Below, piece by piece: positions 8,893 to 16,593 of a stretch of 34,484 nucleotides of DNA. Position 1 is the first letter of the stretch; each line of letters starts with the position of its first letter. The DNA lies in assembly GCA_031279635.1 (NCBI GenBank), contig JAITIC010000101.1, positions 1 through 34,484 on the forward strand, written 5' to 3'. Source of the DNA: Treponema sp. (lineage in GTDB: Bacteria > Spirochaetota > Spirochaetia > Treponematales > Breznakiellaceae). A program made the position numbers and the translations under genes. The notes below the pieces were generated by a model, which was not told the origin of the DNA, searched no databases, and saw only the letters and a program-made list of their open reading frames with translations.

Positions 8893-8924
8893 AAAAAAAT
8901 TAACAGCGAAAAACGCCGCTGTTA
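8893..8924 (-). terminator. Intra-operon rho-independent terminator or attenuator
   Basis: Minus strand: TAACAGCG, an 8-nt loop, CGCTGTTA, an A, then seven T residues. The 8-bp stem begins at the stop codon of the carbamate kinase gene. Only about 22 nt separate the T-run from the permease ATG and no promoter fits there. Partial termination inside the operon is the likely role. Confidence 0.7.
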
Positions 8925-9884
8925 TGGGACAATAACCGTGCCCGTCTTGCCTTCAATACCGTCCCGCGCTTTTTGCAGCAGGGTGATCAATGCTGTCCTT
9001 TGGACAGCTTCTGTCCGCGAAGCGCCCGCCTGCGAAGCCGCTTTCACAAAAGAAACCGCCGCCTGGACCTTGGGAAGCATCGAGCCTTTGGCGAACTGGT
9101 TTTCCGCGATGCAGCGCTCCGCGTCCGAAACGGACAGAGAGTCAAGCCACTTTTGATCGGGTTTACCGAAATTGATCGCCACTTTCTCAACAGCGGTAAG
9201 GATGATCAGCATGTCCGCGCCGATCAGTTCCGCGAGTTTGGCGGCGGAAAAATCTTTGTCGATTACCGCGCTTTTCCCCCGGTACTGGCCGTTTTCCATC
9301 GCCACGGGAATGCCGCCACCCCCTGCCGCCACGGGGATATATCCCGCGGCAAGCATGGCCTTGACGATATCGGCCTCGACGATGTTCACCGGTTTGGGAG
9401 AGGCCGCCACCTGCCGCCAGCCCCGGCCCGCGTCCTCCATCACGGGAATACCCTTCGCGCGAAGAACCTGCGCTTCGGCCTCGTTCATAAAACCGCCGAT
9501 GGGCTTGCTGGGGTTGAGGAACGCGGGGTCCGCGGGATCAACCTCAACCTGGGTGATGATAGTCGCCACCGGCGTGGAGATGTGCCGGGCGTCCAATTCT
9601 TTGCGAATGGTGTTCTGCAGATCGTAGCCGATGTAACCCTGGCTTAACGCCACGCACACACTCATGGGCAGAATGGGGAAATGGGGATCCGCTTTGGCCG
9701 CGGTTTCAAAGGCCGTCTCAATCATCCCCACCTGCGGCCCGTTGCCGTGCACGATCACGATCTCGTGCCCCGCCTCCACCAGGTCCACAATCGCCTTCGC
9801 AGTTCCCTGGGCGGCTTCCATCTGCTCTTTCAGGTTTTCACCCAGGGCGTTTCCGCCCAGGGCAATGACGATACGCTTTTTCAT
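8922..9884 (-). CDS. Carbamate kinase (YqeA/ArcC type)
   Basis: 320 residues of the amino-acid-kinase fold, the usual length for carbamate kinase. Motifs: ALGGNALG near 8-15, IVHGNGPQVG at 44-53, KPIGGFM at 127-133, VAAGGGGIPV at 185-194, IDKDFSAAKLAELIGADM at 208-225 and ILTAVEKVAINFG. The enzyme transfers phosphate from carbamoyl phosphate to ADP, giving ATP plus carbamate, which breaks down to ammonia and CO2. With the carbamoyltransferase YgeW 15 nt upstream, it forms the ATP-yielding step of the cluster, as yqeA does in E. coli. The Shine-Dalgarno is weak, so translation may depend on coupling with ygeW. The stop codon lies in the stem of a terminator. Confidence 0.95.
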   Translation of the reverse strand: MKKRIVIALGGNALGENLKEQMEAAQGTAKAIVDLVEAGHEIVIVHGNGPQVGMIETAFETAAKADPHFPILPMSVCVALSQGYIGYDLQNTIRKELDARHISTPVATIITQVEVDPADPAFLNPSKPIGGFMNEAEAQVLRAKGIPVMEDAGRGWRQVAASPKPVNIVEADIVKAMLAAGYIPVAAGGGGIPVAMENGQYRGKSAVIDKDFSAAKLAELIGADMLIILTAVEKVAINFGKPDQKWLDSLSVSDAERCIAENQFAKGSMLPKVQAAVSFVKAASQAGASRTEAVQRTALITLLQKARDGIEGKTGTVIVP

Positions 9885-9899
9885 ATACGCGCCCGCGTC

Positions 9900-11093
9900 C
9901 TAAGAAAAGCAGCGGAGAATGTTTCGGGAAACCAGATGGCTTAAGGTCTCCTGGGGACACTTGAACTTTGAAAGGAAGATCATCGCCGCGATAATGTACG
10001 GCTTGTGGCTGGCCTGCCTGTACAGGGGAACCCGGTAGCGGTCAAACACCGACGCGGCAACTTCTCCTTCTTTGCAGCTAACGCCGGTAATATCCGCAGG
10101 CAGGCAGTGAAGGTACAGGCCTTTTCCGTCACGGCTTGACTTCATCAATGCTTCCGTACATTCCCAATCCTTGTGCTGGGCATTCTGCGCGAGCAGATCT
10201 TTTTCCAGGGCCTTGATGCCGTCAAAATCACCGGCGCCGTAAAGGTCGGTCCGTTTTTCCATGGCGGCGAAAGGCGCCCAGCTTTTCGGGTATACAATGT
10301 CCGCGTTCTTAAAAGCCTCGGCCATGGAATTGGACTTGATGAATTTGCCGCCGCTTGCCGCCGCGTTACGCGAAGCGACTTCTTCAACTTCGGGCATCAC
10401 TTCGTAGCCTTTGGGATGAGCCAGATGAACCTCCATGCCGAAGCGGGTCATAAGACCGATAACGCCCTGGGGCACCGAAAGGGGTTTGCCGTAGGAAGGC
10501 GAATAAGCCCATGTCATGGCGACTTTTTTCCCCTTCAGTTTATCCACGCCGCCGAAGTAGTGGATAATGTGATTCATGTCCGCCATGATCTGGGTGGGAT
10601 GATCGATGTCGCACTGAAGGTTCACCAGCGTGGGGCACTGCTCCAGATTGCCGTCAATGTGGCCTTCCCTCACCGCGCGGGCGACTTCCCGCATATAGGT
10701 GTTTCCTTTACCGATGTACATGTCATCCCGAATGCCGATTACATCCGCCATAAAAGAAATCATGTTGGCGGTTTCGCGTACCGTCTCGCCGTGGGCGATT
10801 TGGGATTTCCCCTCGTCAAGGTCCTGCACCTCAAGGCCCAGCAGATTACAGGCCGAGGCAAAACTGAAACGGGTCCTCGTCGAGTTGTCCCTGAACAGGG
10901 AAATGCCCAGGCCGCTGTCGAAAACCCTCGTGGAGATATTGTTCTCCCGCAGCCAGCGCAGGGCGTCCGCAACGGTAAAAGTTGCCACAATTTCATCGAA
11001 TGATTTTTCCCAGGTAAGGAAAAAATCCCCGCCGAACATATCTTTGAAATTGAGTTGATCCAGTTTGGACATGTACTGATTGATGTAAGCCAT
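9900..11093 (-). CDS. ygeW: YgeW-type knotted carbamoyltransferase
   Basis: 397 residues. The carbamoyl-phosphate site STRTR is at 71-75 (FRDNSTRTRFSF), DIDHPTQ at 162-168 corresponds to the HPxQ motif, and HCLP is at 329-332. These features and the length match the YgeW branch of aspartate/ornithine carbamoyltransferase-like proteins, which have a knotted C-terminal domain. The acceptor is not ornithine in this branch and is not firmly known. In the purine cluster the enzyme is thought to release carbamoyl phosphate from a ureido intermediate for the carbamate kinase encoded immediately downstream. AAGGAG precedes the ATG. A 175-nt gap with a strong hairpin separates it from ygeY. Confidence 0.93.
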   Translation of the reverse strand: MAYINQYMSKLDQLNFKDMFGGDFFLTWEKSFDEIVATFTVADALRWLRENNISTRVFDSGLGISLFRDNSTRTRFSFASACNLLGLEVQDLDEGKSQIAHGETVRETANMISFMADVIGIRDDMYIGKGNTYMREVARAVREGHIDGNLEQCPTLVNLQCDIDHPTQIMADMNHIIHYFGGVDKLKGKKVAMTWAYSPSYGKPLSVPQGVIGLMTRFGMEVHLAHPKGYEVMPEVEEVASRNAAASGGKFIKSNSMAEAFKNADIVYPKSWAPFAAMEKRTDLYGAGDFDGIKALEKDLLAQNAQHKDWECTEALMKSSRDGKGLYLHCLPADITGVSCKEGEVAASVFDRYRVPLYRQASHKPYIIAAMIFLSKFKCPQETLSHLVSRNILRCFS

Positions 11094-11239
11094 TTATAAC
11101 TCCTTGTTGAGCCTTTGCCATAAATTCCGGAAAGGTCTCTTAGATTTATTTGAGGGGAAAAGCCTCCCCCGGCCGGTAAACGCACGACGTCAAGCCGTGC
11201 GGATAAACAAAGATTGCAAAAAAACCCGCGAGCGCAACA

Positions 11240-11267
11240 GGCTGCCGGTGACCGCCACCGGATAGCC
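11240..11267 (-). terminator. Hairpin just after ygeY, possible weak terminator or processing site
   Basis: Minus strand after the ygeY stop: GGCT, AT, CCGGTG, loop GCGGT, CACCGG, C, AGCC. The T-run that would make it a classic terminator lies about 15 nt further on (GCGGGTTTTTTT). The structure is clear but its role is not. Confidence 0.4.
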
Positions 11268-11268
11268 G

Positions 11269-12579
11269 TTATTTTTTCGCGGCCTTTTTTACCGCCGGTT
11301 TTTTGGCGGCGCTTTTTGGGGCCGCCGTCTTCTTTGCGCCCGCCGCTTTTGCCGGGGCCTTTACCGCTTCTTTCTCCAGTTCCCCGCCGGTGTAGATAGA
11401 GGGCAGGGCGGCGTAGACTGCGGCGCAACGGACCAGATCCGCCTTCCATGTCTTTTCGTTGGGCGCGTGGGCCTGCGCTTCCTTGCCGGGGCCAAAGCCG
11501 ATACAGGGAATATTGTTCCGGCCCATAATCGAAACGCCGTTAGTCGAAAATGTCCATTTGTCAACTTTGGGCTTGCCGAACATTCCCTCGTAGGCTTTCA
11601 CCATGGCCCTTGTGGGCTTGGCGTCTTCGGGAATTACCCAAGTGGGGAAGTAGCAGTCTATCGGGTACAGCACGCCGGTGTAGCTGGGCCGGTCGTATTT
11701 GTACATGCTGACTTTGGCCTTGTATTTTTTCACCGTGGGGAGGGCGGCGATTTCTTTGAGCGCGCTCCGGTAGGTTTCCCCCCAGGTGAGACGCCGGTCA
11801 ATGGAAATGGCGCACATATCCGCGACGGCGCAGCGGCTCGGTGAACTGAAATAAATCTGCGAAACCGCGAGACTACCCTTGCCCAGGAAGGGATCGTTTT
11901 TCAGCTTTTTGTTCAGGGCCTTCACCTCCGCGAGAATCTCGCCCATTTTGTAAATGGCGTTATCCCCCCGCTCGGGCGCGGAACCGTGACACGAAATACC
12001 CTTCACCTCTACCCGTATCTCCATGCGGCCCCGCTGGCCGCGGTAGATATTGCCGTCGGTAGGTTCGGTAATAACCACAAATTCGGGCCTGATTTTTTCT
12101 TCCTTGATGATGTATTCCCAGCACAGGCCGTCGCAGTCTTCTTCCTGCACCGTGCCCGTTACCATTACGCGGTATTTTTCGTTCAGGAGGCCCAGTTCCT
12201 TCATGATCTTCGCGCCATAAACCGCCGCTACCGGCCCGCCCAGTTGATCCGAAGTGCCGCGGCCGCCGATTTCCTTCTCGGTTTCAAAGCCCTCGTAAGG
12301 ATCGAACTTCCAGTTGTCCCGGTTGCCAACGCCGACGGTATCGATGTGGCCGTCAAAGGCAATGAGGGTCTTGCCCGTTCCCATGTAACCAATGACGTTG
12401 CCCATCTTGTCGATACCGGCCTCGTCAAAACCGGCTTTCTTCATCTCTTCCACAATGCGGGCGGCGGTTTCTTTTTCGCCGCAGCTCTCGCCGGGAAGCC
12501 GCACCAGATCCCGAAGGAACCTGGTCATGTCCGCCTTGTATCCTTCGGCGGCCCGTTTAATCGCTGCAAAATCTAACAT
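11269..12579 (-). CDS. ygeY: YgeY-type M20 peptidase/deacetylase family hydrolase with Lys/Ala-rich tail
   Basis: 436 residues. The first 402 match YgeY in length and carry M20 dinuclear metal-site motifs: FDGHIDTV (His78, Asp80), GTSDQLGG (Asp111), VQEEDCDG (Glu146-Glu147), ITEPTD (Glu172), and the dimerisation-domain [10 protein letters not shown] (His198). YgeY homologues are hydrolases of amide-type bonds. In this cluster the protein probably frees diaminopropionate or its precursor from an acylated or ureido form. Residues 403-436 are an added tail made almost only of Lys, Ala and Pro ([12 protein letters not shown] at the end), resembling histone H1-like tails and absent from E. coli YgeY. 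AAGGAG precedes the ATG. It follows ygeX by 10 nt. Confidence 0.9.
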   Translation of the reverse strand: MLDFAAIKRAAEGYKADMTRFLRDLVRLPGESCGEKETAARIVEEMKKAGFDEAGIDKMGNVIGYMGTGKTLIAFDGHIDTVGVGNRDNWKFDPYEGFETEKEIGGRGTSDQLGGPVAAVYGAKIMKELGLLNEKYRVMVTGTVQEEDCDGLCWEYIIKEEKIRPEFVVITEPTDGNIYRGQRGRMEIRVEVKGISCHGSAPERGDNAIYKMGEILAEVKALNKKLKNDPFLGKGSLAVSQIYFSSPSRCAVADMCAISIDRRLTWGETYRSALKEIAALPTVKKYKAKVSMYKYDRPSYTGVLYPIDCYFPTWVIPEDAKPTRAMVKAYEGMFGKPKVDKWTFSTNGVSIMGRNNIPCIGFGPGKEAQAHAPNEKTWKADLVRCAAVYAALPSIYTGGELEKEAVKAPAKAAGAKKTAAPKSAAKKPAVKKAAKK

Positions 12580-12589
12580 CGTTATCTCC

Positions 12590-13774
12590 TTACATATTCC
12601 CGCTGGGAAATTCCCCGTCCCAGACTACGTCACGAAATTTTTCAGGATCGGTGTTTCCTTCGGTACTGAAAAGCAATACCACTGAGTCGGCGTTTATTCC
12701 CAGGGCTTCGCGGAAGTCCCTGTACTCCGCGTCTCGGAGCAGGGTAAAGAGCAGCCCCGCGGTAACCGCGCCGGATTCCCCGGAGATCACCTTGTTGTCG
12801 CCCTTGAGGGGAACGGCCAGCACGCGCATACCGCGGGAGGCAACCCAGTCGGGGGCGGAGACAAAAAAGTCCGCGCAATTTTTTAATATTTCCCAGGAAA
12901 TGGTATTGCCCTCGCCGCAGGCAAGGCCGGCCATGATCGTGGTCAAGTTCCCTTTAACAGCGACAAGTTTTCCGGCCAGGTTGGAAATATACAGGCAGTC
13001 CGCGGCGGACGCTTCCGTCACCACAACCTTCGGCGGATTATCGGGGAAAATGTTGGCAAAATAACCGGCCACCGAGCCGGCCAGAGAGCCGACCCCGGCC
13101 TGCACAAAAATATGAGTCGGCCGTTCAAACCCCGCTTCCTTAAGCTGCCTGGCCGCCTCGAATGACATGGAACCGTAGCCCTGCATGATCCAGCCGGGGA
13201 TCTCCTCGTAGCCTTCCCACGCGGTGTCCTGCACCATAACCCCGTGAGGGTCACGGGATGCCTTTTGGTTCGCCAGCCGCACCGCATCGTCATAGTTCAG
13301 ATCGGTAATACCGGCGTCGGCCCCTTCCGCGAGAATGTTTTGCAGGCGGGTCTGTGAAGAACCCTTGGGCATCAGCACCACCGATTTTTGCCGCAGCTTG
13401 TTGGCCGCCCATGCCACGCCTCTGCCGTGGTTGCCGTCGGTGGCGGTGTAAAAAGTGATGTCGCCTAACTTTTGCTTGGTCTCGTCTGAAACCAGCGTGT
13501 TGTAATCGAGTCCGGAAATGTCTTTCCCAAGCTGCCGGGCAATGTATTTGCCGATGGCATAAGAGCCGCCCAGCACCTTGAAGGCGTTAAGATCAAAACG
13601 GAAAGATTCGTCTTTAACAAAGATTCCTTTAATGCCGAAGTAGGCGGCAAGGCGGGATAAATTCACCAGGGGCGTTTCACCGTATTGCGGAAAACTCCGG
13701 TGAAAGCGGCAGGCCTTCTCCATTTCGGCGGCGCTCATAAGGGAGAGGCTTTTGGAGCAATCCGTTTTGGGCAT
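12590..13774 (-). CDS. ygeX: 2,3-Diaminopropionate ammonia-lyase
   Basis: 394 residues of the fold type II PLP enzyme family. The PLP lysine is Lys66 in [15 protein letters not shown], the phosphate/acid-base region is [12 protein letters not shown] (Asp113), and GEGNTISW and SGESGAV follow. DAPAL converts 2,3-diaminopropionate and water to pyruvate and two ammonia through 2-aminoacrylate, supplying carbon and nitrogen at the end of the pathway. ATG 13774 has no Shine-Dalgarno. A strong AAGGAGG sits at 13814-13820, and the in-frame stretch between (IRNLIKWARNE from an ATC at 13807) looks like the usual N-terminus of such proteins. Translation may therefore start upstream at a non-standard codon. 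Confidence 0.93.
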   Translation of the reverse strand: MPKTDCSKSLSLMSAAEMEKACRFHRSFPQYGETPLVNLSRLAAYFGIKGIFVKDESFRFDLNAFKVLGGSYAIGKYIARQLGKDISGLDYNTLVSDETKQKLGDITFYTATDGNHGRGVAWAANKLRQKSVVLMPKGSSQTRLQNILAEGADAGITDLNYDDAVRLANQKASRDPHGVMVQDTAWEGYEEIPGWIMQGYGSMSFEAARQLKEAGFERPTHIFVQAGVGSLAGSVAGYFANIFPDNPPKVVVTEASAADCLYISNLAGKLVAVKGNLTTIMAGLACGEGNTISWEILKNCADFFVSAPDWVASRGMRVLAVPLKGDNKVISGESGAVTAGLLFTLLRDAEYRDFREALGINADSVVLLFSTEGNTDPEKFRDVVWDGEFPSGNM

Positions 13775-13813
13775 TTCGTTACGCGCCCATTTTATCAGAT
13801 TTCTGATTTTCGT

Positions 13814-13820
13814 CCTCCTT
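13814..13820 (-). promoter_or_regulatory. Shine-Dalgarno site of ygeX, displaced from the first ATG
   Basis: AAGGAGG on the minus strand is 39 nt from ATG 13774. Six nt after it an in-frame ATC (13805-13807) opens the segment IRNLIKWARNE. No in-frame ATG, GTG or TTG lies in range, so the real start is uncertain. Confidence 0.5.
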
Positions 13821-13830
13821 GGTTCCGCCG

Positions 13831-14205
13831 CTACCCAATTTCCGCTATAGCTTCAATTTCCACCAGCACACTTTTGGGAAGCTGCCTGACCGCCACCGTC
13901 GAACGGGCGGGCTTGCCGGTAAAATGCTTCGCGTAAACTTCGTTAAAAGCGGTGAAATCGCCCATGTCCGCCAGAAAACAGGTGGTTTTCACCACTTTTG
14001 CCAGGGATGAACCGGCCGCTTCCAGAACCGCCTTCAGGTTTTTGATAACCTGCTCGGTCTGTTCGGCAACGCCGGTTCCCGTAACCTCCCCGGTTCCCGG
14101 CAAAAGCGGAATTTGACCGGAGCTAAACACCAGATTTCCCGATATAAAAGCCTGGGAATAAGGCCCGATGGCCGCCGGAGCGGCGCTGGTTTGTACAACT
14201 TTCAT
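13831..14205 (-). CDS. ridA: RidA/YjgF family enamine-imine deaminase
   Basis: 124 residues, full length for RidA. Signature features include IGPYSQAF at 13-20, FSSGQIPL, the conserved arginine Arg101 in [11 protein letters not shown] (equivalent to the catalytic Arg105 of enteric RidA), and VEIEAIA at the C-terminus. RidA hydrolyses reactive 2-aminoacrylate and related imines to keto acids and ammonia. Its place as first gene, 56 nt ahead of ygeX, fits well: diaminopropionate ammonia-lyase makes 2-aminoacrylate as an intermediate, and RidA would finish the conversion to pyruvate and protect PLP enzymes. AAGGAG precedes the ATG. E. coli does not keep ridA in its yge/ygf cluster, so this is a local variation. 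Confidence 0.95.
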   Translation of the reverse strand: MKVVQTSAAPAAIGPYSQAFISGNLVFSSGQIPLLPGTGEVTGTGVAEQTEQVIKNLKAVLEAAGSSLAKVVKTTCFLADMGDFTAFNEVYAKHFTGKPARSTVAVRQLPKSVLVEIEAIAEIG

Positions 14206-14227
14206 GGTTTCTCCTTAACTTTATTTC

Positions 14228-14256
14228 ATTAAACCACTAAACTTTTTTTTAGTCAA
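14228..14256 (-). promoter_or_regulatory. Main promoter of the purine-catabolic cluster
   Basis: Minus strand: TTGACT (14251-14256), 17-nt spacer, TTTAAT (14228-14233), then about 22 nt to the ridA ATG with AAGGAG between. It is the only convincing sigma-70-type promoter found ahead of the eight genes. Confidence 0.7.
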
Positions 14257-14266
14257 GTAAAAAAAC

Positions 14267-14278
14267 TCAAAATTTTGA
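14267..14278 (-). promoter_or_regulatory. Palindrome upstream of the cluster promoter, operator candidate
   Basis: TCAAAATTTTGA is a perfect 12-bp palindrome ending 10 nt upstream of the -35 box, where an activator would sit. A looser inverted repeat (TTCAAGAACA with TGTTCTTTTGAA) lies just beyond it. The regulator is unknown and none is encoded beside the cluster. Confidence 0.35.
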
Positions 14279-14330
14279 AAATTCAAGAACAGTCTGCTTT
14301 TTTATTGTTCTTTTGAAAGGCATCGGCGTG

Positions 14331-14547
14331 TTTATTCGAAAGTCTGGTTTAATACCAGGGCAAGCGCAGCTTGCCAGGCATGCTGCGCTTGCCGCGGTTC
14401 AAACAACATACTACGTACAAAAATTTAGTATTAAACCAAGAACCCGCTTACGCGGGGGAGGGTATAATAAACTTCCTATCGAACGAGCCTCTGATCGAAC
14501 TAATGCAACGTTTAAGATACCTCGGAGCTTGCTCCTCGGAGGCTCAT
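14331..14547 (+). repeat. Mosaic interspersed repeat, copy B
   Basis: The most complete copy. It starts TTTATTCGAAAGTCTGGTTT, has the outer stem GGTTTAATACC with AGTATTAAACC and two GCAAGCGCAG-type palindromes inside. The cassette AAGAACCCGCTTACGCGGGG follows, then the common block TATAATAAACTTCCTATCGA and the terminal hairpin GGAGCTTGCTCC before GAGGCTCAT. The inner segment before AAAAATTTAGTATT differs from the other copies. It runs directly into an IS110-type coding remnant. Together with the promoter region (14206-14330) and that remnant it fills the 549-nt stretch between ridA and the sensor kinase. Confidence 0.85.
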
Positions 14548-14719
14548 CGCCACAGCGATCATCGCTGACATGATAGAGCTGATCCGGTTTAAGAACGCCA
14601 GGGCATTTACCGGTTACCTGCGTTCCGCGCCGAAGGCGGTCAATTCGAATACATCGAGGAGTGTACGGGAAACGAACAAAAAGGGGAGGAAGCTGAGCGC
14701 AATGCGCGCTCTTGAATAA
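14543..14719 (+). pseudogene. IS110-family transposase remnant (IS116/IS110/IS902 domain)
   Basis: The plus frame from 14543 to a TAA at 14717-14719 encodes LIATAIIADMIELIRFKNAR, then AFTGYLRSAPKAVNSNTS, then RETNKKGRKLSAMRALE. This is the second, C-terminal domain of IS110-type transposases (RFKN.R.F..YLRSAP, TNKKGRKLS). The N-terminal RuvC-like DEDD domain and the final part are missing. The fragment begins exactly where repeat copy B ends, so its 5' boundary coincides with the repeat. It cannot be functional. Confidence 0.75.
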
Positions 14720-14741
14720 AGATAAAGAAGATATTTATACT
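14712..14741 (+). promoter_or_regulatory. Possible promoter of the two-component locus
   Basis: TTGAAT (14712-14717) and TATACT (14736-14741) are 18 nt apart and overlap the end of the IS110 remnant. Initiation would fall near 14748, which fits a kinase start at 14794 better than at 14755. Confidence 0.4.
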
Positions 14742-14793
14742 TGCGTAAAACAGGATGGTAAACAGAGTGGTTACTACAAAAAAAGCAATAAGT

Positions 14794-16593
14794 ATGCGCA
14801 CAAAAATTCTCCTTTCCTGTATCAGTTGTACGCTGCTTGCGCTGGTGGTGCAGACTGCGTTATTTCAACAGTCTTCGTCGCGCATTATTCTTGATCAGGC
14901 ACAGGAAATAAGCCGGAGCACCTTAAATAACTTACAGGAAGATCTCTATGATTTTAATAAAGCCATCGAAAACAGTCTGATAAAAATTTATAATCAAAAC
15001 AAGTTTATTCGGGATATTTCTTTGGGAAATACCTATGAAGAATTGAAGGCTATCCACAGTCAGATTTCCTATGATCTGGTGCATAGCGCGTTTTCCCCCG
15101 CTCAAAATTTGACCTCCCTTTATGTGTATACTCCGGCGCATGAACTCATCAGTGTATATCACCATGCGCAGACGCCTATTTATTCTTACCCGGATGATAT
15201 TTTTGACGGAAAACACGATTACAATTCTGATATAGTCCGGCGATATATTGCGTCAAATGAGCGCATCATGCTGGTTTCGAGTTATTACAATAATAACAGG
15301 GAAACGAATTTAATACGGTACGTACTTAAAATATACCGGAACAATTCTGTCTGCGCCGGATATTTGGTCTGCGATGTGGATACCAAACCTTTTGTGCAGC
15401 TTATGAAAAAATACCGGTATTCAAATCAACAGGTTATCTGGTTACAGCCAAGCGGTGACCGGGTAGCGTTATTTCTCGGCGATTTAACGGAGGAAAAACC
15501 GCGAAAAGCTAATTTGGAAGAACGGCAAAAGGAGTATGAGCGAATTTCCGCTTCGATTGCAGGGCAGACATGGGCAGGCGGTGAAATATCGTTTGGGAAA
15601 GAATACGTGCTGTTTCGTTCACAGGAATACAAATACGATTTTAACGCTTATTCCCTGATGCACAAGGCTGTATTAGAAATGGGACAGGCAGTACTCATGC
15701 GGAACGCTGTCTTTGTGCTTTTTTTTACGTTGGGATGGTTCTCCCTTCTGTTTTTGGTAATTTCAAATGGTTTAACAAAACCATTGCGCTATATGGTTCA
15801 AACCATGAACAGAATACGGCATGGAGAAACCCATCTGCGCCTGAAACCAATGACAAAAAATGAAATCGGCGTGTTGGGACAGGAATTCAACGACATGCTT
15901 GATGAAATCGAGCAACTTATAAAGGAGCAGTATGAGACAAAATTGCTGGTCAATGACGCACGTTATAAAGCTTTGCAAGCCCAGGTAAATCCCCACTTCC
16001 TCTATAATACCCTGGATACTATGGGCGGAATAGCCGCCTCGCAGAATTGCCCTATCGTTGTAACATTATGCAAGGCCTTGTCCAATATTTTTCGTTATAA
16101 TTTAAACATGGAAGACAGTTTTGCCACGCTGGAAGATGAGATATTGCATATTAAAAGCTATATGTACGTCATGAATGTTCGCATGAACGGCAGTATACGC
16201 CTTGGCTACCGAATTGACAGCGCATTATTTCACATAAAGATACCACGCTTGTCAATACAGCCCCTTGTGGAAAACGCGATCCAGCACGGCCTTAAAAACA
16301 CACGGCATGAAAAGGAAATACAGATAGGGGCGGAACGGAAAAAACAAATGCTCTTGATCTGGGTCTGGGACAACGGGGTTGGAATGGATGCCGATGCCAT
16401 GAACCGGCGTTTGCATATCTTGGACCGTGATGTGCTGCAAAGGGGCAGTTCTATCGGTATTGATAATATCAATGCAAGGATACGCCTGTTGTATGGAGGG
16501 AATTATGGCGTACTCGTAGAAAGCGCCATAGGTGAGGGCAGCCGGGTCTCTATTTGTATTCCTATCGATGAGGGGACGCCGGAAAATGACTGA
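14794..16593 (+). CDS. Sensor histidine kinase, YesM/LytS-like (His_kinase family)
   Basis: 599 residues from ATG 14794. An in-frame ATG at 14755 would add 13 residues before the first membrane helix. Neither start has a clear Shine-Dalgarno, and the shorter form puts the helix (residues 4-24) at the terminus, as is usual. A large extracytoplasmic domain spans about 25-298, the second helix 303-324 and a HAMP linker 325-380. The His_kinase box is QAQVNPHFLYNTLDTM, with phosphorylated His401. Asn494 lies in LVENAIQHG, and the ATP lid motif WDNGVGMD is at 525-532. It should sense a ligand, or a liganded binding protein, outside the membrane and phosphorylate the response regulator encoded next, with which it overlaps by 8 nt. 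Confidence 0.93.
   Translation: MRTKILLSCISCTLLALVVQTALFQQSSSRIILDQAQEISRSTLNNLQEDLYDFNKAIENSLIKIYNQNKFIRDISLGNTYEELKAIHSQISYDLVHSAFSPAQNLTSLYVYTPAHELISVYHHAQTPIYSYPDDIFDGKHDYNSDIVRRYIASNERIMLVSSYYNNNRETNLIRYVLKIYRNNSVCAGYLVCDVDTKPFVQLMKKYRYSNQQVIWLQPSGDRVALFLGDLTEEKPRKANLEERQKEYERISASIAGQTWAGGEISFGKEYVLFRSQEYKYDFNAYSLMHKAVLEMGQAVLMRNAVFVLFFTLGWFSLLFLVISNGLTKPLRYMVQTMNRIRHGETHLRLKPMTKNEIGVLGQEFNDMLDEIEQLIKEQYETKLLVNDARYKALQAQVNPHFLYNTLDTMGGIAASQNCPIVVTLCKALSNIFRYNLNMEDSFATLEDEILHIKSYMYVMNVRMNGSIRLGYRIDSALFHIKIPRLSIQPLVENAIQHGLKNTRHEKEIQIGAERKKQMLLIWVWDNGVGMDADAMNRRLHILDRDVLQRGSSIGIDNINARIRLLYGGNYGVLVESAIGEGSRVSICIPIDEGTPEND

Noticed and set aside
14331-14542. Repeat copy B as an active IS110 bridge RNA
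   Set aside because: The neighbouring transposase is only an internal fragment, and three further repeat copies lie without IS110. Kept as an open question, not a call.
14313-14573. Open frame through repeat copy B as a small gene
   Set aside because: Its codons are mostly repeat sequence (GGGYNKLPIERASDRTNAT) and the same frame recurs only because the repeat recurs; no ribosome site is present.
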